Source: Periplaneta americana (lineage: Eukaryota > Arthropoda > Insecta > Blattodea > Blattidae). Taken from it: a DNA stretch of 64,000 nt. Position 1 is the first letter of the stretch; each line of letters starts with the position of its first letter. Below, in pieces: positions 1 to 12,236 of the stretch. The stretch covers positions 13,967,208 through 14,031,207 of the forward strand of contig NC_091120.1 of assembly GCF_040183065.1 (NCBI RefSeq). Direction: 5' to 3'. The translations under genes and the position numbers were made by a program. Below the pieces are notes generated by a model. The model saw only the letters and a program-made list of their open reading frames with translations, was not told the origin of the DNA and ran no database searches.

Positions 1-427
1 CTATATAGGGCGAACAATGGGTCAAAGCGTGCTTAGTCCTTAGAAGCCGGAAGACTTATACCACTATTGCACGCAAATGTGTAACTCAACCAGGGGTTCA
101 TATACCTGCATAATCGAGTAAATTCGTGTTGGGTTCGTTAATCGAGCGGTTCAAGGCGCACAAGATATGTCCGGTCAGCATATAGTGCCTAAGATCGCAG
201 GTTCGCGTCCTGGCCACTGCAGTCAATTGAGCCTGATGGTAAATGATGGGGAGGGCCCATGTAAAACAATCGGCGTAGTGGTACGCATGGAAGGTTACGG
301 AGTTTCAGTTGACTGCAGTTGAAATGATTTTGCTCCTTTTTTAAGGAGAAGAGAAACATTACAAAAAAATTGTTTTTATCAGGTGCAATGTCCATATTGT
401 TATATAAAATTAAAGAATATCAACTTA
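1..427. other. Unassigned flank with a weak tRNA B-box-like sequence
   Basis: No gene is recognisable here. Around 196-215 there is a sequence resembling the pol III B box (GGTTCG followed by a CC-rich part), so a decayed SINE is possible. The rest is unremarkable AT-rich sequence up to the Helitron start. Confidence 0.3.
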
Positions 428-557
428 TCTATACTAATAATAAATCTGTAGCCGAAATTTTTCTGGTAATTTTCGATTTTCCAAAAATAATTGTTCCTAA
501 CATATATAATTAATCGCCCTGAAACCGAAAATCGCTTTTTTGAAATTTTTGTTTGTA

Positions 558-590
<33 letters not shown>

Positions 591-1428
591 GGACGTTTGT
601 TACCTTTTCACGCGATAATGGTTGAACCGACTTATATTGAAATTGGAATATAAATTAAGTTCGTTGTAACTTAGAATTTAGGCTATATGGCATTCAAAAT
701 ATTTTATTTAAAAGGGGGGTTATAAGGGGGCTTGAATTAAATAAATCGAAATATCTCCATTATTATTAATTTTCATGAAAAATATTAGACAACAAACGTT
801 TCTTTAACAATAATTTCCGATAACTTTTATTCTATGCAAAATTTTGATAGGACCGATATTTAATGAGATAAATGAGTTTCAAAATTACAATAACAACGCC
901 ATCTAAGGCGGTGTAATGAAATAAAAAAACAAATGACTTCGTCTGTAAAGGGCCTTGGACAACAACAATCGAAAGCTATGAAACAGCCTACAGAGAATGT
1001 TTTTGTGTTTGTATGAAGTAATGTCGGAAGCTAAATTAACCGATTTGTATAATTAATTATTATTTCACCATTGGAAAGTATAGTTTCTCTAGATGGACAT
1101 AATGCTATAATGTTATTACCGTAACTTCTGAGTGAATCGAGGACAGGTAAGATTAAAATAGCTTCTTATGCACAGAAAACTTGATAGGCTATTCTGTATA
1201 TTCGTTTCCTGTATTTTCTAAAATAATTTTTATGGGCGAATGAGTGGTCTCTGGATCAAAATGATCGCATTTTAATTTTTTTTAACACAATTTAAATTAA
1301 GTAACATATTAAACGATATATCCTCCTATCAAACACGAATATTGCCTGGATCAAATGTCCTATTTTAATTATGTAATTACTTTATATTTATTTCTAACGG
1401 GTGCAGCGGAGCGCACGGGTACGGCTAG
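428..1428 (+). mobile_element. Non-autonomous Helitron
   Basis: The element begins with TC (TCTATACTAATAATAAATC) directly after an A and ends with CTAG directly before a T, as expected for Helitron insertion between A and T. A short GTGC/GCAC hairpin lies just before the CTAG terminus (about 1400-1416). There is no target-site duplication and no Rep/helicase coding sequence, so it is non-autonomous. A (GTCT)n run sits at about 558-591. The terminal features are seen directly; the family assignment rests on known Helitron structure. Confidence 0.7.
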
Positions 1429-1985
1429 TTTTATATATAACATAATATATAACATATTATATCACGTCATGACCATAATATTAGCTGGCCACTACAATGG
1501 ACGCTCCTAAACGTTGACTCCTCCCTGGTCGTTAATAGACACACCTCACACTTAAGGAAACAGGTTCTGAGAATTATCACACTGACACGCGGCTTTGAAT
1601 TCTCACTATAAGTGTGACAGTATGGTTATGAACCTTGAACCTATTACATAATGTTAACTCTTGAATTAACTGTTTCACGGTTTGTAAAATCAAAACTAGC
1701 TGCAGTACTGTTAACTTTAACTTTCAAATTTCAATATTAAATGAGAGCGCAAGCTTTACAACACACCAAGGCTGAGATTTGAAAGTATTTGTAGTATCAA
1801 TACAATATTCAAATTTCTCTATCATTGTAAACCGGAAACTTAATAAAATTGAAAAATTGGTGGTAGCTTTCATCTAACTTTACATCACAACATCGAACTA
1901 GATGTTCATATTTTTTCATTCATCGCACACAAGAACATTACAGATCACACGCTTTTTAGTCGGTAATTTAACGATGCTGTATCAA
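1429..1985. other. Intergenic, nothing recognised
   Basis: AT-rich sequence without a convincing reading frame, tRNA-like block or terminal repeat. An alternating TA-rich stretch (1430-1462) directly follows the Helitron end. Confidence 0.3.
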
Positions 1986-2952
1986 TGTGCGTTTCCAATT
2001 CACTGTGGGCTAAAGCAAGGAGATGCACTATCACCTTTGCTTTTTAACTTTGCTCTAGAGTATGCCATTAGGAAAGTCCAGGATAACAGAGAGGGTTTGG
2101 AATTGAACGGGTTACATCAGCTGCTTGTCTATGCGGATGACGTGAATATGTTAAGAGAAATCCACAAACGAATAGGGAAAACACGGGAATTTTACTGGAA
2201 GCAAGTAAAGAGATAGGTTTGGAAGTAAATCCGGAAAAGACAAAGTATACGATTATGTCTCGTGACGAGAATATTTTACGAAATGGAAATATAAAAATTG
2301 GAAATTTATCTTTTGAAGAGGTGGAGAAATTCAAATATCCTGGAGCAACAGTAACAAATATAAATGATACTCGGGAGAAAATTAAACACAGAATAAATAT
2401 GGGAAATGCCTGTTATTATTAGGTTGAGAAGATTTTATCATCCAGTCTGCTGTCAAAAAATCTGAAAGTTAGAATTTATAAAACAGTTATATTACCGGTT
2501 GTTCTTTATGGTTGTGAAACTTGGACTCTCACTTTGAGAAAGGAACATAGGTTAAGGGTGTTTGAGAATAAGGTGCTTAGGAAAATATTTGGGGTTAAGA
2601 GGAATGAAGTTACAGGAGAATGGAGAAAGTTACACAACATTGAATTGCACGCATTGTATTCTTCACCTGACATAATTAGGAACATTAAATCCAGACGTTT
2701 AAGATGGGCAGGGCATGTAGTACGTATGGGGGAATCCAGAAATGCATATAGAGTGTTAGTTGGGAGGCCGGAGGGAAAAAGATCTTTAGGGAGGCCTAGA
2801 CGAAGATGGGAAGATAATATTAAAATGGATTTGAGGGAGGTGGGATATGATGATAGAGAATGGATTAATCTTGCTCAGGATAGGAACCAATGGCGGGCTT
2901 ATGTGAGGGCGGCAATGAACCTCCGGGTTCCTGCAAACCAGTAAGTAAGTAT
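1986..2952 (+). mobile_element. 5'-truncated non-LTR retrotransposon (LINE family A)
   Basis: Encodes the C-terminal half of a non-LTR reverse transcriptase. The motif [13 protein letters not shown] and the palm motif VYADD (about 2131-2145) are readable, followed by the C-terminal block with LRWAGHV and [11 protein letters not shown] frameshift near 2150-2215 and a TAG stop near 2420 break it into three reading frames (1902-2216, 2219-2422, 2534-2944). The 3' end carries a short TAAG repeat tail, shared with the copies at 21638, 27972, 37670 and 51313. The copy is dead. Confidence 0.85.
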
Positions 2953-3164
2953 CACCTATTAGCCTCGATGGAATTTGTGATAGTGAGGTGCTATTTGGCG
3001 AAATGAGGCGAGAATTCACCATGGATTACCTGACATTTGCCTCACGGTTGGGAAAAACTTCGGGAAAACCAGGTAATCAGTCAAAGCGAGAATCGAACCC
3101 ACGTCCAATCTCAGCTCCGGATCTGTAGGCAAACGCGCTTGCCATCTGAGCTACGCCGTTGGCT
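2953..3164 (-). mobile_element. tRNA-derived SINE
   Basis: Read on the minus strand from 3164, it starts with a tRNA-like head: an A-box-like GTAGCTCAGATGGCAAGCGC and a B box GGGTTCGATTC. A body follows, with the phrases ACCTGGTTTTCCC and GAGGCAAATGTCAGG. It abuts the tail of the preceding LINE copy. Confidence 0.7.
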
Positions 3165-4348
3165 CCAAATCTCTTTGTTTTGAACTTTTTTATTTTCCTG
3201 GGGCTAGGACGAACCCATTGCACTATGACCATCCCACGCGGGAACTGTTTATTTTGCTAACGTCCCTTAGTCAGGCTCATTCTCACCCACACCAGCTGAC
3301 TACACTGATTCGCTGCAAACCACATGCACCCTAAGTTAGCCTCCTCCATGCATCGCCAACTATAGAATGCGCCGTAAGCTCCCGCGTATATTTACATTTT
3401 AAAATAATACGCGTTAGTCAACTGAGCTAAACAGACACGATGATAAATTACTTTTTAATATTCCTCTTAAGTTTACAGAAGTAAAATGTGAAATCATTTT
3501 AATCACATTAGTCCCGTGAACACTTTTAAATAATCCCTGAAACTTCAAAAAGACGAAAATACACGTTTAAAGTAAAAAAATATATATATATTAAAGTTAT
3601 ATAATTAATTAGGCTATAATTTATTTATCCAACGCCTTAGATACCATTCTTCACTAATCATGGCCTCCTACATCATGACCTACCTAGTATACATATCGAG
3701 TCTAAAATCCATGACATGATATGTGATTATATGAGGACTTATTTTCAATATATTTCCTTTTATAAAACATAATTTTTCGTTATGGTCATGGATAAAATTA
3801 CGTATGGTACTTGTGAGCGTGATCTTTCCACTCGCGCAATAAAGATGCACTTACCTCAGAACAGCGAATAGGGGTTATAAAGAATGGACACTTCGCGTCG
3901 GTACCTTTGATGTAGCCGGACTGATTTCAATGACCTTCAAGCTAGCTAAAGCGTGAGATTCTGCTTTCTCCCTAGAGTTGGCGCTGACATCACACCAGCT
4001 AGCAGTCGACACAGCGGAAATATAACACATATAATTAATACATCTAGGTACATTATGTACTCAAATAAAATAAATTGGATCCATAAAATAATAAATCCGT
4101 CATTAACTGTAATGTCTAGACTCTAGAGTTCCTTTATAATGAGAGTTGAGACGTTGACCCCAACAACAATTAAAATATGTAATGATTTGATAGCGCTGAA
4201 AATGGAAAAACAAAGCTCTTACGAGAAGTAAAACCATATACCTATATTATATTATATACAAATATTAAACGAATTCGATACTTAATTTTATAATGTATTA
4301 TAATATGATTTATTATATCTGAAATATAAAATATTATTATTACGACTG
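3165..4348. other. Intergenic; left arm of a distant inverted repeat
   Basis: No gene is seen. About 3797-3890 (ACGTATGGTACTT, then AGCGAATAGGGGTTATAAAG) is matched in inverted orientation at about 7757-7828. The Harbinger-like element therefore appears to lie inside, or to have been captured by, another inverted-repeat unit. Confidence 0.4.
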
Positions 4349-7300
4349 GGGCCTGTTTCATAAACACAGTAATAATATTAAGTAATAGCATTACAGTCAT
4401 GAAAATAATTTTATTAACCGACTAAATTCTGTTTCATAAACGTTTTGCACGAGTCATAAAATACGTACAGTAATATTATTAATTTCTTAATGAGCGCATT
4501 CTATCAGACTTTGGTTGCGAATGGTCATGCATGGTAAACAGTGGTTATAGTGTGTTTGTATCGTTTGCAGCCAGGTGATTTGAGGTTAAGGCTGACAAAC
4601 ATAACCTATAATCTTTTCGCTGTAAGAAAAATCCTAATGTAAACAATAGCACGTGATTGAAGTGAGGCTTCATTGGCCACCGTTTGGCGCCATAGATTCT
4701 CAGTACGTGTTCCCGCCTACTGCTGTACATTCTGTTTCATGTTAAACATTTCCCGTTACTCATCAAGTAGGCCTAACCTCACTACTACGCATTCGTTTGC
4801 TGAGGAAACATTTACTTTATAATTACTACAATTAAATTATTTTCAAGTCTTATGTCTTCACAATGGACAGTTGAGGATACAGAAGCCATACTTCGGTACT
4901 ACGTGCTTACGTCAGCATCTACGAGCTCAAGTGACGCCAGCTTGTTACAAGAACAGACTACCTCGGTATTACTGTTGGTATTCTTCCGCGTTCATAGTAC
5001 ATAACAAAATATAAAAGTAGCTTTTCTTTTACACAGCGTTTTACACATGAGTGAAGTTAAATGTTTCATCATATTTAACAAGTAGAATTCAATTTTTTTA
5101 TTTCCAAATAATACAAGATTATGGTTTCCAAATACGAACTATATTTTCCTGCGTCATGTAAGTGTTTCGACTGGGAACCAATCACGGGTATGACAGCAAC
5201 GTGCTTATGTTTACATTAGGATTTTTCTTACAGCGAAAACAGTATAGTTGGTCTGCACTCTACAACTATTTATATTATCCTCTCTGTTAACAGTTGTTGA
5301 ATGAAATAAGTTTTGAAGTGCTATGTTTAATAGCAACAACAGAGTAAATCGTACTATGTGTAAAAGTTTGGGAGACATTTATTTCAGATAAGATTGTAAA
5401 TCATTGCAACTCGAAGTTATTGTTTGTTATTTGATTCAGTTGATTTACGAGTAAAAGAAACAATTTGATAAATCTAAAATATTGTGAACAGATATTTATC
5501 ATTCCTAATTGTTCACGTCTCTGCTGTTGTAAAGTTTGCAACTCCAAAAACAGTGTATCAGTGACAGAAGCGTGTGTGTGTGTGTGTGTGTAAAACTTGC
5601 ACCTCGTTGTCTAAAGAAGTACCGTATGAAAATATTAAGCAGTGAAAACTTTTGATGATAATATTGGAGCAGCCTTACGGACAGTGTTAACGACAGGGTT
5701 AGTGGACCCTATAAAGCGTCTTATGCAAGATATTTCAAGTTCCGTTATAGTTCGGAATACTGCGCAAGTAGGCCTATTTACATAAAAAAGCTAAAAAAAT
5801 TATTGGTGCAAGAGTAAATAAATACAAATGCAAATGCGGTGAAGTCGTTCCTAGAAAATATCGTATTTGAGTTTGAATGTGTGGATGTTGTAGAAGATTA
5901 ATGTTATGACGAAATTAATAAAAATATTGAAATTGTCTTAATGGGCTTTTATTGCTGATTATGTTGTAAGTAGTATTTTCAAGAATTTACCTGACTATAC
6001 AAAATATAAATATGTTCTAATTATTAGAGATTGTGATGTGGAATTGTAGATACGGTACCTATAAATCTCGTAAGTAAATTTTAGTTTATCAATAGGGATG
6101 GTTAAAGTAGTCCATATGTTTTGTAATACATCCACTTGTTGATATATGTCTGCACAAGATCTTGGCTCACCAAGATCTTCACAATGTTAATTAGTCAAGA
6201 GTACCTATATAGATTCAGGTTGTCACAAGTATACATTGAAAAAACATTTCAATAGGTACAGCAGAAGTTAATATTACTGTATTTTGTGATGTAAATGTCC
6301 CATAGACATATATTTCTGAACAATTATTATAATTTTAAAAATGACAAGAAAGGAGGGGAAAAACGTTAAGTTCATTCATTCAAATAACATAAAAAAATGA
6401 AAAATATATAGTAATTACTTTCTAACAGTTCTATACTGTAATTTAATTTAGGTTTGACCCTTTCCAATTGTTCCTCTTTTTCAATTAGATAAGATAGCTT
6501 TCAATTTCAGTATGGTCCATCTACATTGGCGTCTATGACAATTTGTAAGAATGGAGAGGGACTTGGTCAGTCATTCATTTTGTCTCTGATGCTTTTTAAA
6601 ATGGGGAAAAGACGTGAAAATAACTTGAAGAAACAGAGTTTTTTTTTTTTTTTTTTTTTTTTTGCGAAAAGTTCACGAATTGAAAGGTCAACTATTTGAG
6701 GGTTTTCACCAACAGTAACAAAAAAAAAAAACTCTAAGAAAGAAGCTTGGATGGAATTGCGGGATTTTGCTGTATCAATTGGCTTGGTAACGAGTGATAA
6801 AGATTATATTTTGGCTTGGTAACGAGTGATAAAGATTATATTTATGTACGTAACGCAACATGGCCAAACATGAGAACCAGAACTGTGTTAAGTACGTAAT
6901 ATTTTTCTTTGTCTGCAATTGTATTTTAGTCTGTTTTAATTTAATTCCATGCATGTCTGATACACAATGATATTGTCCACCACTACCCAACCAATGCAGA
7001 GCAATTTGTAGCTGTTTCTGAGAAGTTAACGATTTATTCCTTTCTGTGGGATGTTCTAACAAGTTATCAATTCTTTGAAGGACATATCCAAATGTTTCAA
7101 AATTTAAGCGAAACCTTTCATTATTCATTATATTCGTAACTTTCTTGCATGGTTGTAGGATATTCGTTGTCTAAAATTTCTTGGACATCTGACAAACACT
7201 CCCTCTTCATCACTATTTGAGTCAGAATTATCTATTTCAAATGTTTTCACGGTTTTATCTTCAAAATCTAACCCTATATTGGCATTTAATTTTTACAAAT

Positions 7301-7547
7301 TATTAAACTATTACTTAAAATACAGTCATGGAACAAACGTTCATATTATTAATAAATTTAATTATCTTTGCTGCTTTATGAAACACTTTAGTAATTTTAT
7401 TATTTATTTTAGTAATATTATGAGCGTTTACAGTAATAAATAATATTATTAACTATTACTTTTATGAAACAGAACAGTAATAATATTACTTAATGCTATT
7501 ACCATTTTAGTAATGGTATTAAATTATTACCTTTATGAAATAGGGCC
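4349..7547 (-). mobile_element. PIF/Harbinger-like DNA transposon, degenerate
   Basis: Ends are inverted: GGGCCTGTTTCATAAA on the left and TTTATGAAATAGGGCC on the right, each followed inward by AT-rich blocks built from AGTAATA-like repeats. A CTG trinucleotide flanks both ends (4346-4348 and 7548-7550), compatible with the 3-bp duplications of this superfamily. The only coding remnant is a Harbinger-type N-terminal segment at 6775-7128. A 26-base T run lies at about 6638-6663 and a TG run at about 5574-5590. Confidence 0.6.
6775..7128 (-). pseudogene. Harbinger-type transposase N-terminal fragment
   Basis: The 117-residue frame opens with NNERFRLNFETFGYVLQRI and continues with a QLQIALHWLGSGGQYHCVSD segment. 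This resembles the helix-turn-helix region of HARBI1-like transposases, whose usual pattern is 'qlliaLrflatGs.y..vgd'. No DDE catalytic domain follows; the frame runs into unrelated sequence after about residue 70. The fragment lies near the right inverted end of the enclosing element. Family assignment is by pattern only. Confidence 0.5.
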
Positions 7548-7974
7548 CTGGTTTGTCGCTGAGAAATAAGGAAAAGCTGTTAACTTGAATTTATTTGAAG
7601 CAAAGCGTTACTGGATTATGCAATAAGGTAGGCGATGTTTGGATCCTGTGTCTTAAGTCTATTTTCAATTATAATCTTAGTCTCTGCTCGATTACACTAA
7701 CCTCTAGCGCTTGAAAGTGGAATTAAACGCTGCGCACAAAGAAACAAAACACGGGAAAATTCGCTCAGTGACCATTCTTTATAATCCCTATTCGCTCCTC
7801 AGAAGTACCATACATAACTATTTTATTTCATAATGAGTATAAACCTATTGTCCAAAGCAGTGTATGTCTGCATTCCCAACATCTGTTCCATTTCCGTAAT
7901 ATTTGCAATTTCTCTCATAATTATTGTCTCTAAGTTCGACTGTAATGTGGGAGTTATTTCTATATACACCATTT
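7548..7974. other. Intergenic; right arm of the outer inverted repeat
   Basis: No gene is recognised. 7757-7828 is the reverse complement (diverged) of about 3797-3890. Confidence 0.35.
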
Positions 7975-8757
7975 TTTAAGTTTTTTTAACGATGTGAATA
8001 ACCAAATTTTCTGTCTAACAAATTCGGCATTTAAAAATAATGAAAATGTTAAAACACATAATCAAAATTTGTTTGAAAAGGCGACTGGATTATCCAACAA
8101 ATTTGATCCATTCCGAATTGAATGTTTTTAGAAGTGACCAAATTTATAAATACTCTTTAATGAAATTCTATCATAAAAATAGAATGAATTTTGTAGCTCA
8201 GCCACATGATCATAATACAAGACGAAATGAAATTCTTAAATTAGTTAAACCTAAATTTTTCACATCTGCTGCTTTATTACACAGTACAAATTATGGTCCC
8301 GATTATAAAATTTCATCTAGAATTGACTACTTTAAGCAATGAAATTTACAGATCCAGAATTAAAAAATTTATGTGACAGACTTCCCTGTGTGTATATTAT
8401 GTACCATGTATTGTAAAACAATTTTATTTCTATCCTAAGTATATTGTTTCTATCTTATCTTGGCTACTATATCAACATGGCCTGTACTAATTATACTACT
8501 AATAATAATTTAATATTAATCCACCAATCTCAACATCGTCTCTTTTTTCACTCAGTTATTACTAGTATTATTATTTACTAATTTTATTATCATCTTTATG
8601 TGACCTTTTTTCTTAAGTATTTTGTCTACAAAGTATGTATATTTATGTGACGGAACTGTCCCCGAACACGAACTTTGTTCTTTCGGGGTATTTTAATGTA
8701 ACGTTTTTATGTATATGTTATTATTAAATAAATCTAAATCTAAATCTAAATCTAAAA
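7975..8757 (+). mobile_element. LINE 3' end with AAATCT tail (LINE family B)
   Basis: The reading frame 8040-8342 (100 residues) resembles the extreme C-terminus of Jockey/CR1-type reverse transcriptases: HNTRRNEILKLVKP followed by a LLHSTNYGPDYKI segment, where the usual pattern is 'TR....f...lyrGpklyN'. After a roughly 400-base 3' UTR the copy ends in four AAATCT-like repeats at 8731-8757, a typical simple-repeat tail. It is 5' truncated. Confidence 0.65.
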
Positions 8758-9090
8758 AAACTAAATATTAGATCTTTCTTCATTTATATTATTCATGCAG
8801 AATTAATGCGTTTACGGCCAAGAATTATTGTTCTTGTTTGTTTGTTTGTTTTTATAGCAATGAGGCACTCATCGTTTTCCTCTTAGCTATTCTGATGTAT
8901 TCCGTCGGGTTTTGAAACAGTGTATGGTGGAATATTCAGAAGCCTGCTTCTGGGTATATAAACAAGTTGTTCATCTATAAAAACTACATATTTTTGTGTT
9001 AAGCAGCAAATTACTTTGTAAAAATACTCGTAACATTTATTTTGTGAATATGTGACGCTGTATTTTAGTTGGAAACTTTTTATCTTTTAG
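8758..9090. other. Sequence upstream of the first recognised transferrin exon
   Basis: Contains TTTG repeats near 8836-8850 and no certain exon. The missing signal-peptide exon of the transferrin gene should lie here or further upstream. Confidence 0.3.
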
Positions 9091-9196
9091 ATCGTGTGTG
9101 CGTGACAGAAAAATCGAACCACAAAATATACACGAAGTACTGTCCACTGCTTGACAAGCCTGGCAGCAAAGTAACGTGCGTATTTGGACACAGCAG
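9091..9196 (+). CDS. Transferrin, N-lobe exon (first recognised)
   Basis: Encodes RVCVTEKSNHKIYTKYCPLL and on to CVFGHS, the start of the N-lobe with its first cysteines. The acceptor is TTTTAG at 9085-9090 and the donor is GTAAGA at 9197. It needs one base from an upstream exon and leaves two bases (AG), which combine with the first base of the next exon to give Arg before LDCLRK. Confidence 0.85.
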
Positions 9197-9313
9197 GTAA
9201 GACTGTAAAGCTTGAACATGTTTAAATCATTGATACAAGTTAGTCCCAAAGTACATCTGATTAACCTCATAAAATGTCTTCTGATTAGTAGGTATTGCTG
9301 TGTATTCATTGTA

Positions 9314-10640
9314 TGAGGGTGGATCGGAAAGTAACGCACAATAATTTTTTTCTGCGTTGGTATTGCGTCTGGGATGTTGACATTTCACCGAGATATAGTT
9401 TGAAGTTTTCACTACAGACACAATTTGTTTTGCATGTGCAGCTCTAGCGAGAGAAGCGTGAACTAAGCAACGAAGATGGTATGCATGATAGTTTCGTCAA
9501 CTATTGAAGAGCAGCGAAGTGCTGTGCGATTTTTGTGGGCTAAAGAACATAACTCGAGTGAAATTCACAGGGACATGTATGGCGTGTATGGAGAAGACTG
9601 TATGGACCGTAGCAACATCTCCAGGCGGTGCGCATTCTTCGCAGACGGCTGTGAGAACCTTTGTGATTCGCCAAATTCCTGGTGGCCAGTAACAGCTGCA
9701 AACCAGCGGAATGTCACAGGCATTGAGGCGGAAATTTTTAACTACCGGCGGATCCAACTGCGAACCTTATCTCAGCAGTTCAACATTTCATACAGTGCGG
9801 TGTACGATATCGTGCATGACACATTGAATTTTCATAAAGTTAGTGCCCGCTGGCTGCCTAAGAACCTGACAGACGACCACAAGTGCCAGCGAATGATGAC
9901 ATGCTTGGTCCACTTAAGTGTTACGCTGCAGAATGGCATGACTTTCTGAAAGGAATTGTAACTGGTAATGAGTTCTGCCTGGGCATACCACTACACGCCC
10001 GAAACAAATCAGGCTTCTGTGGAGTGGAAACATGCTGCTTCCCCAGTAAAGAAAAAATTCACAAAGTTACGCAATCTGCTAAGAAAGTGCTTGACAGTGT
10101 TCTGGGATATGCATGGTGTTTTGTTGGTGGACTGTGCTAAACACGAGACCACTATGAATGCTGCAGCCTACATTCAAACGTTGGTAAAGATGCGTCGTGT
10201 CCTTCGTGACAAACTCCGTAACATTAATGCTGATGATGTCAAACTTCTTCATGGCAAATGTTCGCCCCCATGTTGCGGCTTCTGTTCGTGAGAAAATCAA
10301 CACATTTGGTTGGGAAGTGCTCTAGCATCTACCATACAGTCCAGATTTTGCACCGTCGTACTTTCATCTGTTTGATCCCATGAAGAAATTCCTGGCCGGC
10401 TATCGCTTTCCAACCAATGCAGAAGTGCAATCACTGTCCGCAGATGGCTGTACTTCAATCAAACGGACTTCCGTGAACAGGGTATACTGAAACTGGTACC
10501 ACAATGGGAGAAATGTGTTGAGAAAATTGGCACTTATGTAGAAAAGTAGCTAAAAATGCGAGTTCATTTGTGTATTTTTTATTTTTGTTTACCTATTCAA
10601 CTTTTTTTAAAACTATTGTGCATTACTTTCCGATCCATTC
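9314..10640 (+). mobile_element. mariner-like element, decayed
   Basis: Terminal inverted repeats of about 28 bp contain GGATCGGAAAGTAACGCACA on the left and TGTGCATTACTTTCCGATCC on the right. Both are flanked by TA (9312-9313, 10641-10642). The 1.33-kb length is typical of mariner. It lies in a transferrin intron in sense orientation. Confidence 0.88.
9476..10547 (+). pseudogene. mariner transposase, multiply broken
   Basis: The N-terminal part is readable from 9476 (IEEQRSAVRFLWAKEHNSSE, then a second helix-turn-helix around LRTLSQQFNISYSAVYDIVH and ARWLPKNLT). Frameshifts near 9900, 9960 and 10260 and a stop near 10323 break the catalytic part. The first catalytic motif reads TGNE instead of TGDE and the second (LLHGKCSPPC) has lost its Asp. 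Non-functional. Confidence 0.85.
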
Positions 10641-10769
10641 TAGTACACACGTTCCAAGACTCTAAGTTACTCGCCATTACTTACAACAATGATAAATAGT
10701 GGCTACTTTCCCTTTTTTTTTTATAGGAAATCACCTCTTATGGAGAACTCATTATAATATAGGTGTCTT

Positions 10770-11433
10770 AATAGTACATTATGCAACGAGCCTATTATGG
10801 TAGTAATTAAGACGGGAGCATGTTTATGAAACGAGCACAAGCGAGTTTCATAATTTTCATACGAGCCTCTTAATTACCATTATAGGCAAGTTTCATACGA
10901 CTTTTTATGCTCGACCATATTTCTAACTTGAAATTATTCATAAGTATTCATGTTATTCTTATCTGACTGGGGAGCGGAACTGACCTTGTGCAATATCTCG
11001 TAAATTGTGAGATGAGCGCAGACGCGAAAGTATTGATTTTTTTCGAGAAACAAATGTCATGGACCTTGATATAATGTAGAGAGTAAAATAAACATTAATC
11101 TTGATATAACCTTGAAATTGATTTCGACATTGAAAAACGAGATGACAAATTGAATTTATTTGAATATTATTTACAATTAACGCTAATTATTATAGTAACA
11201 GAACATAACCTTCTGCGACAGTATTGGATTTCCAGCCTCGGTGACGTTTCGCTAGTTGTCTTTCGATTGCATATCCGAGAATAATCGATACTTGCGCTTG
11301 CATATTGCTACAATGGTGTTTTCTGATTGGTGGAACACCTGAACTTTAATGAATAGGTGTACTTTAATGAGGTCCATTAAAGGGCTGCTACCAGGTGTAT
11401 AATTACTACATTTCGGCATGGTCGAGCATAAAA
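10770..11433 (+). repeat. 664-bp interspersed repeat, family R1, copy 1
   Basis: The same sequence occurs in inverted orientation at 32210-32871. One end has ATAGTACATTATGCAACGAG; the other ends GCATGGTCGAGCATAAAA. Internal sub-repeats include ATTAAGACG and GTTTCATA blocks near the first end. No coding capacity was seen. It is probably a non-autonomous DNA element; the superfamily is unknown. Confidence 0.65.
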
Positions 11434-11932
11434 ACACATACCTGTTTGTTTAAAATACAGGAGTAGAGAAGACCCACCATTAGCACTTCAGAGGCCCTCT
11501 ACAAAGCAATGCCGCGTAACTCAACTCATTAAAGTTTTTGGAAGAAACAGAAGTTACCTTAACATCTTTCAAAAGCACTTTTCTGGGCGTTTTAAAAAGG
11601 TCTGTCCTAGACAAGTTATTTCCACACCCTTACTAATGTCATCCAGCCGTCTTTTCCTTGGTTTGCCTGGTTTTCTTTAGAACTCATAGTCATAGTCATA
11701 TAGAAAATCCTAACAAGAATAAAACAAGCAGCATTACAGAGAACTGGATTGTTATGAAACTCATAACATGAGGAAGTGTCACGTCTTTATGATTCTACTT
11801 GTTTATGAAGATCATATGGAAAGTCCGCTACGTTATTTAATCAATGACGTAGCATTTCTTAAGCTTGTTTCCATTAGATTCTTCTTTTTCGCATTACACG
11901 GAAGTTGTTTTTTGATTTTCAATTTGTTTCAG

Positions 11933-12063
11933 ACTGGACTGTCTTAGAAAAGTTTTGGACGGTAAAGCAGATTTTGGAGTTTTTGAGGCAGAAGATATAG
12001 TTGTTGCTTCTAATTACAAGAACCCAGATGTATTAATAGTAAACGAAATCAGAGCTTTAAATA
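11933..12063 (+). CDS. Transferrin N-lobe exon
   Basis: Encodes LDCLRKVLDGKADFGVFEAE and on to IVNEIRALN. The segment ADFGVFEAED aligns with the human segment carrying iron ligand Asp63 (pattern 'A.TLDAG'), so that position reads Glu. The acceptor is TTTCAG before 11933 and the donor GTGAGT at 12064. Confidence 0.92.
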
Positions 12064-12129
12064 GTGAGTAGTTATTACTTTCTAAATATAACTATTACTT
12101 AACTTGAATGTTAACGGTAAGCCTACTAT

Positions 12130-12192
12130 TATATTGTGTGTGTGTTTTTTGTGTGTTGTGTGAATGCGCGCGCGCGTGTGTGTGCGCACGCG
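12130..12192. repeat. GT/GC-rich simple repeat
   Basis: Alternating purine-pyrimidine tract (GTGTGT, GCGCGC, GTGTGT) just downstream of an exon; it could adopt Z-DNA but is otherwise an ordinary microsatellite. Confidence 0.8.
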
Positions 12193-12236
12193 TGAGAACA
12201 CACCTAAATCCATATTGATATAAATACAGTGAGTGA

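Noticed and set aside
8806-8870. Candidate signal-peptide exon (MRLRPRIIVLVCLFVFIA-like frame) upstream of the first transferrin exon
   Set aside because: The hydrophobic stretch is largely made by TTTG repeats and no credible donor with the needed phase (one leftover base) follows it.
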